Assembly (NCBI RefSeq): GCF_027943255.1
Contig: NC_072895.1
Span: forward strand, 44,242,001 to 44,306,000
Length of the DNA stretch: 64,000 nucleotides
Reading direction: 5' to 3'
From: Anastrepha obliqua
Lineage: Eukaryota; Arthropoda; Insecta; Diptera; Tephritidae
Positions 12,600-25,200 of the stretch are shown here, one piece after another; position 1 is the first letter of the stretch, and every line of letters begins with the position of its first letter. The translations under genes were made by a program, and so were the position numbers. Under the pieces are notes generated by a model. The model was not told the origin of the DNA and searched no databases. It saw nothing but the letters and a program-made list of their open reading frames with translations.

Positions 12600-13550
12600 A
12601 TAGCCTCATTGTTTTGTGAAATATTCTCCTTGGAAGTCAATACACTCTGCATTAGCTTGTCTTTCTTTCATTTTCAAAGCACTTTTGCCACTCAGAAGTA
12701 GGTACCTCCAAAACGAGCTGTTCAACCCCTTGCCGTGCCATTTAACTCGACGAAACTCGGAGCAAGTGTTACGCGTCAACGCGTGGTAAACAAATCAGAA
12801 TAATATAAATTACTTTGTACTAGCAACTATGAGACTCGTGAATACCTCTGATGACGTATAGATAGAAACTAACATTCAATCACTACCCAGGCTCGTGATG
12901 TTTATGTTTGATCCGACTATCTGTGAACGATCTCGGCTCGTGACATTTCCATTTGGCCTAACGATCTATTCACGAGCCGGACTCATCATCTTCATGTTTA
13001 GACCACAATTTTCATCATGAGTCAGACGCGTTAAAGCACGGCAGGGGATTAAAGGCTTCAACAGCTTCTTCACGCATTGCAGAACTTTGGACTCGCATAT
13101 TATTTTTGATATTCGAGAACAAAACAAATCATTGGGTGCCTAATCAGCGCTGTAAGGCAGATGACGGATTAATTCTATCATTTGAATTTTTAAAAACTCT
13201 CTTTCGTCATTCGATAAGTGAGAGTTCGCATTATCTTGATAAAAAATGATTCATTTTCGGCGGTTGGTTTTCCTTAATTATCCGAAAATTTCTGACAAAC
13301 AAATGGTTGTGTACCACTCAGAATTGACTGGTTTAAGTTTCTTTAGTAGCACAGTTGCGTCAGAACCAGATTTTATGAAAAAACAGACGGCCATTTGCTT
13401 TAAGGTGCTTTTGTTGGATTAAGCTCGTCTTGGCACATCCATATTGTTAATTGCTGTTTAAGACTTGTACGCATAAATCCACGACTTGTAATCTGTTACG
13501 ATATCAGCTTTCTTTGCACGTATACCTTCTGCCCACCAATGTAACCATAG
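12600..13550 (-). mobile_element. Mori-like mariner relic, copy B (antisense), split by a MITE
   Basis: Read on the minus strand this gives recognisable transposase pieces of the same type as copy A: YQDNANSHLSND (second Asp), IELIRHLPYSAD, REEAVEA and, beyond an insertion, VLEVPTSEWQKCFENE. Frameshifts and stops are throughout. The collinear transposase is interrupted at 12726-13048 by unrelated sequence with its own inverted repeats. Confidence 0.7.
12726..13048. mobile_element. piggyBac-like MITE inside mariner copy B
   Basis: The left end, CCCCTTGCCGTGCCATTTAA, is an imperfect inverted match to the right end, whose reverse complement is TCCCCTGCCGTGCTTTAACG. The right flank is TTAA (13049-13052) and the left flank is TTCAA, a likely mutated TTAA. 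TTAA targets and CCC-starting TIRs are typical of the piggyBac superfamily. Length is about 323 bp with no coding capacity. Confidence 0.65.
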
Positions 13551-14019
13551 TTGCTTTTATGAAAGAAACTTCGAAATTTTAATTTAATTTCAATAACTCG
13601 AATTTATATTTAAAAACCACTTTTTCTAATATATTTTTTTCTATTATTAGTTAAAAGCCGGCAATATGAAAGTTCTTTCATTTTCCACAGGTTTTGATCT
13701 GCTTTGGAAGGAATTTTGGTGGGAAAAAACATATTTGAGTGGCAACACTTATCTTTATTTATTTTTATACATATAAATTGACATGTGAAAGTAGTACTCT
13801 ACATCTCTTTGATTTCAGCGTTATTTAGTCTATTAGATACTACAGTGCAAAGTGGACGTAAGCGAAGAACAGACATTTTTGAAAAGGGGTGGCAGGTGTG
13901 CGGGTGGCGCTAACTAATGTAAAAACTTTATAGCAACAGACAACAAACAACAACAAAATTTAACCTAATTAATTGCGTATCTTCCATTGGAGACAATTTT
14001 ACAACAAAATTACAGCAAA
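13551..14019. other. Upstream region of tetraspanin T2
   Basis: Probable promoter and 5' UTR of T2. The sequence just before the ATG is rich in CAACA/ACAAA, common in dipteran leaders. No TATA box or initiator could be fixed with confidence. Confidence 0.3.
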
Positions 14020-17000
14020 ATGACTTGTGCAACGTCCACAATAAAATTTTTAGCCTTCCTAATGAATATATTCTGCTGTGTGAGTAATACTCCATAAATC
14101 ATTCTGTGTGCCACTTACTTCTGTATGTAGATATATCATCGATTGTGTGCCCAATTTCATATTTACATTTATTACTAATATTTATTTATATTCAATACCA
14201 TTTTCACTCACCAACTAACTACAGTGCCATTATTGTTCTTGCTTTTATTTTTCATACATACATCCATACGTATCGTTGGAATTTGGAAAATATATACAAA
14301 CATGCATGCATACATATGGATGTAGATAGCGGGTGCTCTTATGCTATCAGCAAGCGCTTATACCTTAGTGCAGTTCAATGCCACCGACTCAATTAAGATA
14401 CCTTGCATAATGGGCGTGGTGTTGGGCGGTTTGCTTTTCGGCACCACAATAGTCGGTTGTTGCGGCACAATACGCGAATCGCCACGCACTATTTTGATTG
14501 TAAGTATAGTAGTTTTCAAATTTACAAAAACAAATACTCACATATGTTATATATTTTGTCTAATTTTTATAATTAGTATGTCATATTTTTACTGCTTCTG
14601 CTGGGCGCTCAAATTGCTGTTATTTTTGTACTGCCGATAGATTTCAACAAATTGGCCAAAGAGACTATACAGAATGCTTGGAATCGCCAGTTGAGTGAGA
14701 GCAGCATGGATCACTACCAAATTAGGGTAAGTAAGTACAAATATTTCGATTTGAATGAATTTTTAAGATATGTTCTGTTTTGCTCTACAGATAGTTTAAT
14801 TCACTAGTAGTAATTTATTCAGTCAATTTCCATATAAGAATCCATCATTTGAGCCATATATTTCTAAATTTGTACATTCTAACTTGCAACAGAATCATCT
14901 GGAAGAAGAAAACCAATAGCCATTTGTTTCAGGGGATGTTTCTCGAGGTATCTCTGAGAGGCTTTTTTCTCGATTTTTATTTTAATTTTCGGAGCACTTT
15001 AAAGCCAAAAACCTGGTTTTCCAAAAACATAGAAGACTAATTTGTTACTGTAAGATAAGAAACACTAATATACGAATATTTTCTTAAATATTTTTACCTG
15101 GTTTATAAAGTATTTTTAGACGAATTTTGATTCACTCAACACGAGAATTAGTTTAATTAATTTTTTCAAACAAACGTTTCCGAAATATAGGCGAAAATCT
15201 GTTTTCCAGATAGTTTCTGTTGTCGTAGCAGTTCATCTAATCCTGCTATTACGGCCTAGTGCCCCGTCGTAGTTGTCTATCTCGTTTAACGGTAGGTCAA
15301 AGAAACATGATTTTTCGACGGCTTGTGTACAAGGTGTTTGAAAAATTATTAATTTATTTCCTAATATCTATTTTGTAATCCCCACGAGATATTAAGCACT
15401 TGTGCCAACGTTCTTTCCAATCTTCGAAGCACTTCAAAAAATCATTTTTTTATCGTGTTCGTCGTGTTCTTCTTCGATGCCGTCTTTATCCCGTCAATCG
15501 TAGCGTAGCGTCATTCCTTCATGGGCCTCTTCAGTTTCGGGAATAAGAAAAAGTCACAGGGGGCCAGATCTGGGGAATACGATGACTGTAGTGTGTGGTT
15601 TTTGGCCAAAAAGACGCGCACAAGCAACGATGTGTGAGCAGCCAATTTTTGTTATTCCACAAATCCGGCCGTTTCTGGCGGATTGCTTCACGCAAATTGC
15701 GAATAACTTGCAGGTAATATTCCTTATTCACCGTTTTACCCTGTGCCAAGAACTCATGATACACAACGCCCCTGCAATCGAAGAAAAGGTAAGCAAAACT
15801 TTTACATTCGACCGAACTTTTTTCGGTCTTCGTTCGTGCGGCAGCTTCCATTGAGATGATTGAGCTTTGGTTTCCAAGTCATAACCATAAACCTACGATT
15901 CGTCACCAGTTATGACCCTCTGGAGTAAAATTGAGTCGTCGCGGACAGAGTCCAACATCTCATTAGCAATATTCATGCGATGTTGCTTTTGGTCGAAATT
16001 GAGCAGTTTTGGTACGAGTTTTGCGGCGACCCGTCTCATGCCTAAATCATTGAAAAAAATCGAATGGCAAGAGCCAATCGATATGAGTAGGTCCTCAGCA
16101 ACTTCTCTAATGGTGATTCGACGATTGGCCAATACCATTTTCTTCACTTCATCAATTTTTTCGTGTGTTGTTGAAGTGCTCGGGCGCCCGCTCTTTCGAC
16201 GTTCACATCTTCTCGGCCTTCTGAGAACATTTCGTATCAGCGATAAACGTTGCTTTGGTCCAAAGTAGCTTCTCCGTATGACACAGTCAACATTCGGAAT
16301 GCATTCGCGCACTTAATTTCGTTTTTCACACAAAATTTGATACAGGTTCTTTGATCCATCTTTTTGAATAGGTAAAAATCGAAAACGTGCCGAAACTCGT
16401 GCAAAGCAGCTGTCAACCATTAACTGAACATTCAAAATGGCCGAACTCGTCGGCCTGAGTGAGAGACATGAGTACCGACATATCGCCACAAAAAAATCGA
16501 AATTCGAATATACGCAACCTGCAAAAATTCAAAATTCGCGACACCTTTTGAACACATCTCGTATACCTTTTCCTATCCTCGAACAAGGCCGTCAGCAAAA
16601 AATAAATTAAAACATCAACGCAATTTTTAAGCGACTTGAAACTTAGACTTAGAATTCAATGGGCTTTAAAACTGCGTACTCAAAATTTGACTAGGAATTC
16701 TTATAAAAAACTGTGATGGAAATTAGTTAAATTGTTTTTAAATTTGAATAAAGTTTGAACCTTTTACTTATATGGTTTTAGTTATGAAATGAGCTGTATT
16801 TTCTTAAAAAACTATTAAAATCAAGTAGGAAACAAATAAATTCTCAAAACCTGTCAATGAATTTGCTATGGATATACAATATAAAGCAGTATACGCATAT
16901 ATTCAGGATATGTATACCAACACAAAAGAAAAAAACAGAAAAAATTGGAAATCGAATCTACGTCGCTCGCAAAATTTGAAAATTCATATTACTTTTTTAA

Positions 17001-18987
17001 CACACCTCGTATGTAGTAAATAGCAGTTAATTTATTCCACTGCCCATTTTAAAACTCAATTCGCCATAATTTATGATTAAAAGGAGGCAAAGAAAAAATT
17101 AAAACATTGTTTTATAGTAAAATATTTCAATACTATATAGTATCATTGTTTATTTTAATCCAACTCTCTAGATAAATTTTGAGTTAGGCCCTGATTCAAA
17201 TAAGTTGTCACAAATCTTGTTACTAATCTGCTCTGAAAAAATTTAACTCACAAAATTAATTCTTTGTTTTTTAGTACGACTGCTGTGGTAAAAATGGACC
17301 CAACGATTACATCGACAGTGGCCTAAGTATACCAACAAGCTGTTATCTCAATCGCAAACCCTCCATTCCAAATGATCTCTACACTTCGGGCTGTGTTGAG
17401 ATGTTAACAAAAGCCTTCGTAAGTGCTGCACGCATCGAAGTGATCAGCGATTGGACATTGGTGGGCGTTGAGGTGAGTAAAGTGAAATATACGCACAGAG
17501 AAAAGGTGGCAAGAAAAAAAGTCCATATTTATGAATTACACGCACATATACATTCTGTTAAAAAAATATCGGAAATTCTTCATTTAAAAAGCGCGCGTTG
17601 GTACACCTGTCCTCTATAGCATAGCAGAGATTGAGCGATAATTATATCAGTCAACCGCAGGTGTGCTCTGCAATTTTTACCATGGATAAAAATATCGAAT
17701 AAAGAATTTGTCTTAAATTTTGTGTTTTGAACGGGATTTCGTGTGCCGAATAGTTGAAAATGTTGCAGAAAGCCTATGGCGTGGAAGATTTGCGCAGATA
17801 TGGTCGCCCATCAACGTCTTCAACGGTTGAAAATCTCGACAAAGTCAAGAAAATGGGAAGGGCGGTAGCTCATGATCTTAGCGTGTCAAACGAATCAATT
17901 TGCAACAGTTTACACCATCAATTGGGCAAGAGGCGCGTGACTGGTCGACTCGTTCCAAGAGAGTTGAATTTCTTTAAAAAAATTCATCGGAAGAAGGTGG
18001 CTGAAGACATGCTTGAGCAAGTGAATTCGGACCCAACGTTTATCCAGCACATCATAACAGGTGATAAGACGTGGGTACATGAGTTTGACATGCAAACCAA
18101 TCAACATGCGGCTGAATGGCGCTATCCGAAACCCAAAAAAACACATCAAAGTCGGTCAAAAGTGAAAGTCGTGCTACTCATTTTCTTTGATTATCATGGT
18201 TTTGTGCACTCGGTATTCATTCCAAATGGTTCTACGGTAAATAAAAAATATTATTTGATAGTTATGCGAAGTTTGAGAGAGAATGTGCGTAGGAAACGGC
18301 CCAATTTGTGGAACTCATGGATCTTGCACCATGGGAAGAAGGTGTGCCGTTAATAGTGGAAAATAACATGAGGCAAATGACCGCCACGACCATGCTTACA
18401 GGACAATATTCTTTTCTTGAAATTATCCATAACCGAATTGCAAAGTGGTAGCATTATGTCCTCGATAGCCTCACGAATTCCATCTCTGAGATCTTGAATC
18501 GACCCTGGGCTGTTGGTGTAGATCTTCTCTTTTACGTGGTTCCAAAGATAAAAGTCACAAGATCTCGATGGTCACCTCTTCGAGAGATAACACGGTCCGG
18601 AAACTTTTCCCCGTGAAAGATCAATGATTTCGTGACATGTAGCGCCGGCTTGTTGAAAATAAACGTTTGTCCAGATCAATACCATCCAATTCCGCTCATA
18701 AAAAATCGTTAATCATCTCTCGATAGCGCAATCCATTCACCTGTTATATTGCTTCGAATAAAGCCTATTTTGACAAAATAAATTTTGTTGGTTAAACAAT
18801 TATTTTTCATATTATTGAACATTTCCCGGTACTTTTTTGACAGAATGTACAATACAATATTTTGAGTTTTTTTTTAATATTTTCTATTAACTTTTTGAAA
18901 TCATTTCTTTTTCAGGGTGTCACCATTATTGTCGCTTGCATTTTGGGCATCACCTTCAAGAATATGGAGAGAAGGCGATACTATTAG
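14020..18987 (+). CDS. Tetraspanin T2 (Tsp42E-like), complete, five exons, 217 aa
   Basis: Exons: 14020-14079 (20 codons, MTCATSTIKFLAFLMN), 14326-14499 (58), 14577-14726 (50), 17275-17472 (66) and 18916-18987 (23 plus TAG). Every junction is phase 0, with donors GTGAGT, GTAAGT, GTAAGT, GTGAGT. TM1 spans the exon 1/2 junction; TM2 ends at VGCCGTIRESPRT, the conserved inner-loop motif; TM3 opens exon 3. EC2 carries YDCCGKNG, IPTSCY and SGCVE, four cysteines. TM4 is GVTIIVACILGITF with a basic tail MERRRYY. Length matches insect Tsp42E proteins. Intron 3 (2.5 kb) and intron 4 (1.4 kb) each contain a mariner. A poly(A) signal AATAAA lies at 19095-19100. The exact Drosophila paralogue was not assigned. 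Confidence 0.93.
15330..16561 (-). mobile_element. Inactive mariner copy C in T2 intron 3
   Basis: A 1232-bp element flanked by TA on both sides (15328-15329, 16562-16563), with ends CGAGATGTGTTCAAAAGGTG and CAAGGTGTTTGAAAAATT. The antisense transposase begins MDQRTCIKFCVKNEIKCANA. It retains an N-terminal HTH (GRPSTSTTHEKIDEVKKMV, REVAEDL) and VITGDES followed by a stop in place of Trp. Further on are VYGYDLETKAQSSQW and YYLQVIRNLREAIRQKRPDL, and then the second-Asp block is deleted (NWLLTHRCLC). Dead, in antisense orientation to the host gene. Confidence 0.88.
16938..17012 (-). mobile_element. Solo mariner end (copy C type)
   Basis: The segment ends AACACACCTCGTATG and, upstream, matches the subterminal region of the mariner at 15330-16561 (AATTTGAAAATTCATATTAC against AATTCAAAATTCGCGACACC). 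No transposase is attached, so it looks like an end fragment left by deletion. Confidence 0.5.
17551..18847 (+). mobile_element. Composite mariner copy D in T2 intron 4
   Basis: Ends are CATTCTGTTAAAAAAATATC and, in reverse complement at the right, CATTCTGTCAAAAAAGTACC, with TA on both sides (17549-17550, 18848-18849). The left half encodes a partial mariner transposase (17754-18353). It has GRPSTSSTVENLDKVKK, GKRRVTGRLVPRELNF and ITGDKTWVHEFDM (first catalytic Asp), and stops at WILHHGKKVCR, where the second Asp block should be. From about 18345 to 18780 the sequence is a different transposase in the opposite direction. The unit is therefore mosaic and cannot encode transposase. Confidence 0.8.
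18345..18780 (-). pseudogene. Antisense transposase fragment (FQQDGA family) within mariner D
   Basis: Minus-strand reading gives FQQAGATCHE, a damaged SRRGDH..SRSCDF segment, then DLRDGIREAIEDIMLPLCNS and CKHGRGGHLPHVIFH. This order is characteristic of an insect Tc1/mariner-superfamily transposase with the FQQDGATCHTA and PPRSCDxxPLDYFLW signatures, also present at 36384, 49310 and 51383. Frame breaks are present. Confidence 0.65.
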
Positions 18988-19189
18988 TACAAATGCGACT
19001 TTTTACAAAATAGCAGTTTACAGTATTTCAAATAGACAATTTTAAACGTACATACAAATATTAATGTTGTTATTTTGTTGTAAGCATTTGAAAGAATAAA
19101 AACTACAATTAAAGATTAAGCTAATACGAAATATCAATTTACGGAGTTGTAAAGTTAGTGAAAAATAGCATTTCTTTTTAGGAATGAGG

Positions 19190-19610
19190 AGGTTTAAAAT
19201 TCCTTATGAATCATCAGAGCTGCCGTTGGAGCAATGGTATGTCCGGAGACTAAAAAACTTCCCCTAGTTTGGAACCGTCGACCACCCTGGAACCGCTTTC
19301 GCATTACTTCAGAGTGGCATTCCATCGTCCTCATTACCAAGTCTGTGCTTGTGTGCCTGCGTCCAGATCCCGCTTTACATCCGGAGAGTTTTTTTCGCGA
19401 AACCACTGAGGATTTCCCACATTTCCTCGCCGCTCGGCCTCTTTTCGACTACATTTTCAGTGGTTATGTGACCGACTGTATTCTCCAGCATTTGACGTTC
19501 TTTTTCGCAATGCATGCATTGGAAAAAGATGTGTTTAGCGTCATCTTCGTCTATGTCACCGCATATCCAAGTGTCTTGCTATAGGCTTAGAGTTTCATCC
19601 TTTGTTTCGA
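19190..19610 (-). pseudogene. R1-like LINE C-terminal fragment
   Basis: Minus-strand reading shows a cysteine/histidine stretch HIFFQCMHCEKERQMLENTV, then EEMWEILSGFAKKTLR. This resembles the C-terminal zinc-finger region of R1-clade LINEs (C..C..AEH..F.C.RW pattern). Stops are present. No RT domain is nearby. Confidence 0.5.
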
Positions 19611-22238
19611 GCGCTTCAGGTTTACTAACTCCTTTTTTCATCACCTCGTTTTTTAATGACCACAATTGATTCAAAGGCTACTAAATCTATCGGTATTGGA
19701 CTGCTTATCTCTTGAACAGCAGCATTAACCGATTTTGCGATTTGTACGATTTTCAAGTACAATTTCCTCTACTTTTCCCCATAGGTTGTCTGCAACATTT
19801 TTAAGGCGTCTGAAGCCGACTGAAGCCTGTTCAACTTGAATTTCCATCGTTAAATTCGAAGAACACACTCGAGCTTGACTTGTTTACAGTAGCACAGAAA
19901 ACAAACTATGTGACATATCACGCTGAAATTTGCCATGTAAGCTTATAACAGTCCTACCAAAAAACAAAAAAATTATTTTTGTCATATGTCATCCGCGGAC
20001 CGTTTTATTGATAACGTCTCGTTCATATTTGAGCAGAAGGTATGTTGGGCGGCATCATTGGAAATTTCTTTCTTTTGGAAAATGGGCAAAAAGCTACCGT
20101 TCCAGTTAATATCCATTTATTTATTTCCGTAAATTAAAAAAAAAACAGCAGATTATTTCATTTTTTTAGGGATTTACTTAGTCCATCGAATGTGCAAAAA
20201 GCTCCAATCTGGACAATTTCCAAATAAATGTTACTAACTACTTCTAAGTAAAATTAAACGCCCCCATCAACATTCTTCTTCTTTTTGTAATTGGTGTAAT
20301 TTTTGATTCAGGAGCCAGAAAATAAGCTGATCAAAAGTTGTTGGCTGCAATTTATGCAAGTTAGAAAGTAATATTAATTTAGCTTAGGGAAAGTAAATAC
20401 ATTAAAACTTCCTGTAGACTCAATTTTAGTCCCATAACTCGAACTTCTCTACGCCGAATTTCTCTATAGGTTAGGTTGAACTGGTTGACTTGTAGTCACG
20501 CATCGACCGGTTCGGTCTCAGGGAGAATTTCTCTATAGGTGAGGTTAGGTTGAACCGGCTGGCATTAAGCCACGCATAGACCTTTTGGTCGCTAGCGATA
20601 CCAGATGAAGACTACTATTAAGATTTGAAGTAGACATCGGGTGGGAATCACGAATTTTTCTATAACTCGAATAAGAATTTTGATCCATGCTAAGTTGAAT
20701 TATTTAGCGGAAATCCCAAATTATAGGTATATTATATTACTTATTAGTTTTTTTTTTTTTTTGGACCCTACGGAACATGGCTGGAGAGCACACAATGTGT
20801 AGTTCTTTTGAAGTTTTCATTTTGTATACCACTTTTAGTTTTTAATGAAATCAAATTTTCAGCTGATCGTGAAGATTATAATTTTTTATTGGCTTTCTGA
20901 CTATTTTGGATATTTTTCTCTGTGAGAGAGATCAGATGGCTATTCGCTAGAACTTTGTTGCTGGAGAATTACTATTGGAAAAGTAAGCGAATGCGTTTGC
21001 ATTTATCAACGATATTATTAATGGTAACATCTGAAAAGGAATTGATAAAATTTTATGTGCGTATAAAAAATCTTGCGCAGCATTACATTTTTTGCGTTGT
21101 TGAGTCCAAATATGCCTTGAATGGACCAATCACTAGATCTTTAATAGAGTTTAGTGCCATTTTCCATTAAGTCGCTTTTCATTTAAGATATCAGTAATTT
21201 GTAACTGCTCATAAAGTTTATGTGAATTTATTATACATATGTACTAAAATAAACAAACAAAAACATACATATGTAAGTTAAAATCTTGTTTTTCATTTAG
21301 GCAAAGATGTTGAAAAAACCGACTAGCAATGTAAACTTCACCCTGTACTAGCAAACGCCTATTTGCATGCAACACCTTTTTGCGCCATTCAGAACATCTT
21401 TGAGCACACTAAACACAGCACATTGGGTCTATGACCTTAGCCTACAGTATTGCTTCACTATGAAAACGATATAACTGAAATTGTAAGTAAGCGAAGCGCC
21501 GCAAAGCATTATGGCTGAATAAAAAAATCTAAAACACCAAGAAATTGCTTATTCTTTACATATTTTTTTCCAAAACCGTAGGAAGCTTTTAATTGCATTC
21601 AGATGATCATAACACAAAAAAAATGTGTTTAATTACTGCCACACTTTACTCACTAAAAAATTATTTCATCATGACAATGCAACCCTGCGCAATGTCTCAT
21701 CAACACTTATTTACATTTGCACAATAGACGTGTTTTGCAAACAAAAGTCAGTTCGTCAAAATTTTTTTATTAGTTTAGTTAGTTGCTTCTTTTGGCAACT
21801 TATAAACAAAACACACCGGAAAAACATGAAGTAAGCCATTTGTTTGTTGCAACGAGCGTATGCAGACGTTGCGAACGAGAGAGTAGTGCCAACACTTTAG
21901 TACCCAGCAGATCAGCCGTCCGTCGAACCGACAACCTGACCAGCAACAGCAACAGAAATCTCGATTGCCACTGCTGGAGTTTCGTGCATTGTAATCAAAA
22001 CAAAAACAAGCAGTTAACAGCGTATGGAGCTCATTCTCGATTTGACCAAGCAACAGTGGTAATCGACAAAACAGCGCGCAACATCACGAATCGAATGAAC
22101 CGCACCAATAACGTTACGTTACATAGTAGTCGCGCTTTCCGTGGTCATTAATAATACGTACATACATTTAGTAACAACAACCACAATATTAGCATATTCA
22201 TTAGTGGCGTTAGCGAGAATAGAAAATCTTGAATAAAG
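19611..22238. other. Intergenic region and probable GalNAc-transferase promoter
   Basis: Mostly unrecognised. A partial tandem duplication occurs at about 20450-20600, where AATTTCTCTATAGGT and TAGGTTGAAC recur with about 60 bp between the copies. The last 400 bases before the ATG at 22239 are CA-rich and probably hold the 5' UTR and promoter of the GalNAc-transferase gene. Confidence 0.35.
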
Positions 22239-25200
22239 ATGGGATTGAGATTCCAACAATTGAAGAAGTTATGGCTGCTCTACCTGTTTCTGTTGTTCTT
22301 CGCATTCTTCATGTTTGCACTAAGTATCAATCTATATGTGTCCAGTATTCAAGGATTTGATCAGGACAGGGTGTAAGTATATATACATATAAATGTGTGG
22401 TTGAAGTGTTTTTTATATAAAAAATGTTACCGCGCACCATAAGTGGCATAGTGAAGAAGTGGTAAGCAGTAGCAAAGCTCGCATATTGGGCAAAACCGTT
22501 ACACCAACGATTTTGGCAACGATTGTGCCATTAAACAATGCTTGCTACTCTTTGCGCTATGACGATCGACGATCATAGTCGAACACCTTTAATTTGTTAA
22601 GTTCCACTATTTAGCATTTCTATGTAAATTTTATTGCCTCTTTCTTACTCAACTTAATGCTTATCATCCACGTTTGCAATCATCATTCGCAACGCTTAGC
22701 CATCCAAAGCCGCAACCGCACCGCCGCTCACTCTGGCATGCGAAAAACATAGTGGCACACTATATTGGCAAAGGCGATATTTTCGGCAACATGACCGCAG
22801 GTAAATAAGAGAAAAATAAAACAAACCGCTAACACATAGATACTTATTATGTAGTCAATAACTTTTAGTTGCAACGTTTATTTTTTTTTTTTCATTTTTT
22901 TTTATTTTATTTTTTTTATCTTATACCTTTCGATATCATTTATTATGCGTATGTATTATGTTATCTCCCAAATCAATGAATCGCAAACAAGTTCTTAGAA
23001 TATCTACAATTTTTGCAGATGACTACAACGTCAATCTTTTCAATCCCATCGATGGCGAAGGTGCTGAGGGGCGACCAGTTGTGGTGCCTGCGCGCGAAAG
23101 CTTCCGCATGCAACGATTTTTCAGGCTAAATAGCTTTAATATACTGGCTAGTGACCGCATACCCTTGAATCGTACGTTGAAAGATTACAGAATAAAGGAG
23201 TAAGTACACAACAGACCATTGGCCATGCACAATTAAACATATCAACAAACCGAAACAAACAACATCATTACCACCAACAATATAAAATGTCTAAAATATG
23301 CATATGCATAGAACCGCATACCGACAAATAGCCCACACCAAACATTTAGTGTTACAGTGACCCTGAAACGCTAACAAAGCATATAATCTTCCAACAATAG
23401 AAACCATCAAATTATTTGTGCTAGCGCATACACTTAATTAGATTTGTTTTGGTTTTTTGTTCGTCTACTACCCAGGTGTCGCGACAAAAAATATGACAAC
23501 AATGAACTACCTACAACATCGGTGATTATCGTTTTTCATAATGAGGCTTGGTCGGTGCTATTGCGCACAATAACCAGCGTTATCAACCGGTCACCGCGCA
23601 AACTACTTAAAGAAATCATATTAGTCGATGATGCGAGCGATCGTTGTAAGTAGCTGCACAAGGCAATAAAAAAAGCTGAAATGAAATAACTAAGAATAAG
23701 AAAAAATCAAAAAGCAATTGGCATGTCTGCAACTAATTTCGACTTTGCCATAATACAGCAATTAACACATTTAACGTTTCTAAGTTTGTTATCTATTTTT
23801 TTCGTGTCATTTTGTCTTCACAGCTTACTTGAAGAAGCAACTGGAAGCCTACATAAAAGTGCTCACTGTGCCAACGCGCTTGTTGCGCATGCAGGAACGC
23901 GGCGGATTAGTGCCGGCTCGCTTGCTGGGCGCCGATCATGCTAAGGGTGATGTGTTGACCTTTTTGGATGCACATTGCGAGTGTTCGCGCGGATGGCTGG
24001 AGCCATTACTGCGGCGTGTGCAGGAGTCACGCAGTACTGTTGTCGCACCAGTTATTGATATCATTTCTGATGATAATTTTAGTTATACGAAAACATATGA
24101 AAATCATTGGGGTGCATTTAATTGGCAACTGAGTTTTCGTTGGTACAGCAACAAGCGTAGCATAGCGCCACGGAATGGTGATCCCACACAACCGATTGCC
24201 TCACCGGTAATGGCTGGGGGACTGTTTGCCATAGACAGACGATATTTCTTCGAAATTGGCACATACGATAAGGAAATGAAAGTAGGTTTGAAAAATTACA
24301 ATTAGTTTGTTTTTGCCGCTAACCAATTAATTTATGGCGAAGTTGTGCGTCTAATAATTGTTACTAAGTATGCTCTCCTTTTTTGTTTTACAGATTTGGG
24401 GCGCTGAAAACATTGAGATGTCCTTCCGGGTGTGGCAGTGCGGCGGTCGTGTTGAAATCTTGCCCTGCTCACATGTAGGTCACGTTTTCCGCAGCACCAC
24501 CCCATACACTTTCCCGGGGGGGATGAGTGAAGTGCTGGGCAACAATTTAGCGCGCGCTGCCATGACTTGGATGGACGATTGGCAATATTTCGTACTACTC
24601 TATACATCCGACCTTTCGTTGGAGACGCGTGAACACATCGATGTTAGCGATCGGCTGTCACTGCGCGAGAAACTGAAATGTAAATCGTTTTCCTGGTATT
24701 TAGAGCACATCTGGCCGGAACATTTCCTCCCTGCACCCGATCGCTTCTTCGGCAAAATCATATGGTTAGATGGTGAGACGGAGTGCGCCCAGGCATACAC
24801 GAATCACATGAAAAATATACCGGGAAATCGATTGTCACGCGAATGGCCACGCATTTTCAGTGAGATTGACAGTAATAGTAAACAATTTAGTTCGCTAATA
24901 GATTTGGATCGCGACAAGTGCTTACGACCGCTGGAAAAGGATGTGCCACGTACGTCAATGCAATCGGTCACCGTTGGCGATTGTAATGCGCATGCCAAGT
25001 CAATGGACATGTTTGTTATTACACCAAAGGGGCAGATTATGACCAATGACAACGAGTGCCTGACATACAGTGAGCCGAAATTAGGTGTCATACAGCAGTT
25101 AAAAAGTCGAAATTTAACAACAAATGTGCAGCTGACACAATGTCTAGACAGACCACAGCAGTATTGGAATTACGACATGGATGTGAGTAGTAATGTAGTC

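Noticed and set aside
21783..22151. 122-codon frame upstream of the GalNAc-transferase as a protein
   Set aside because: No family motif; it lies in the CA-rich probable 5' UTR or promoter of the downstream gene.
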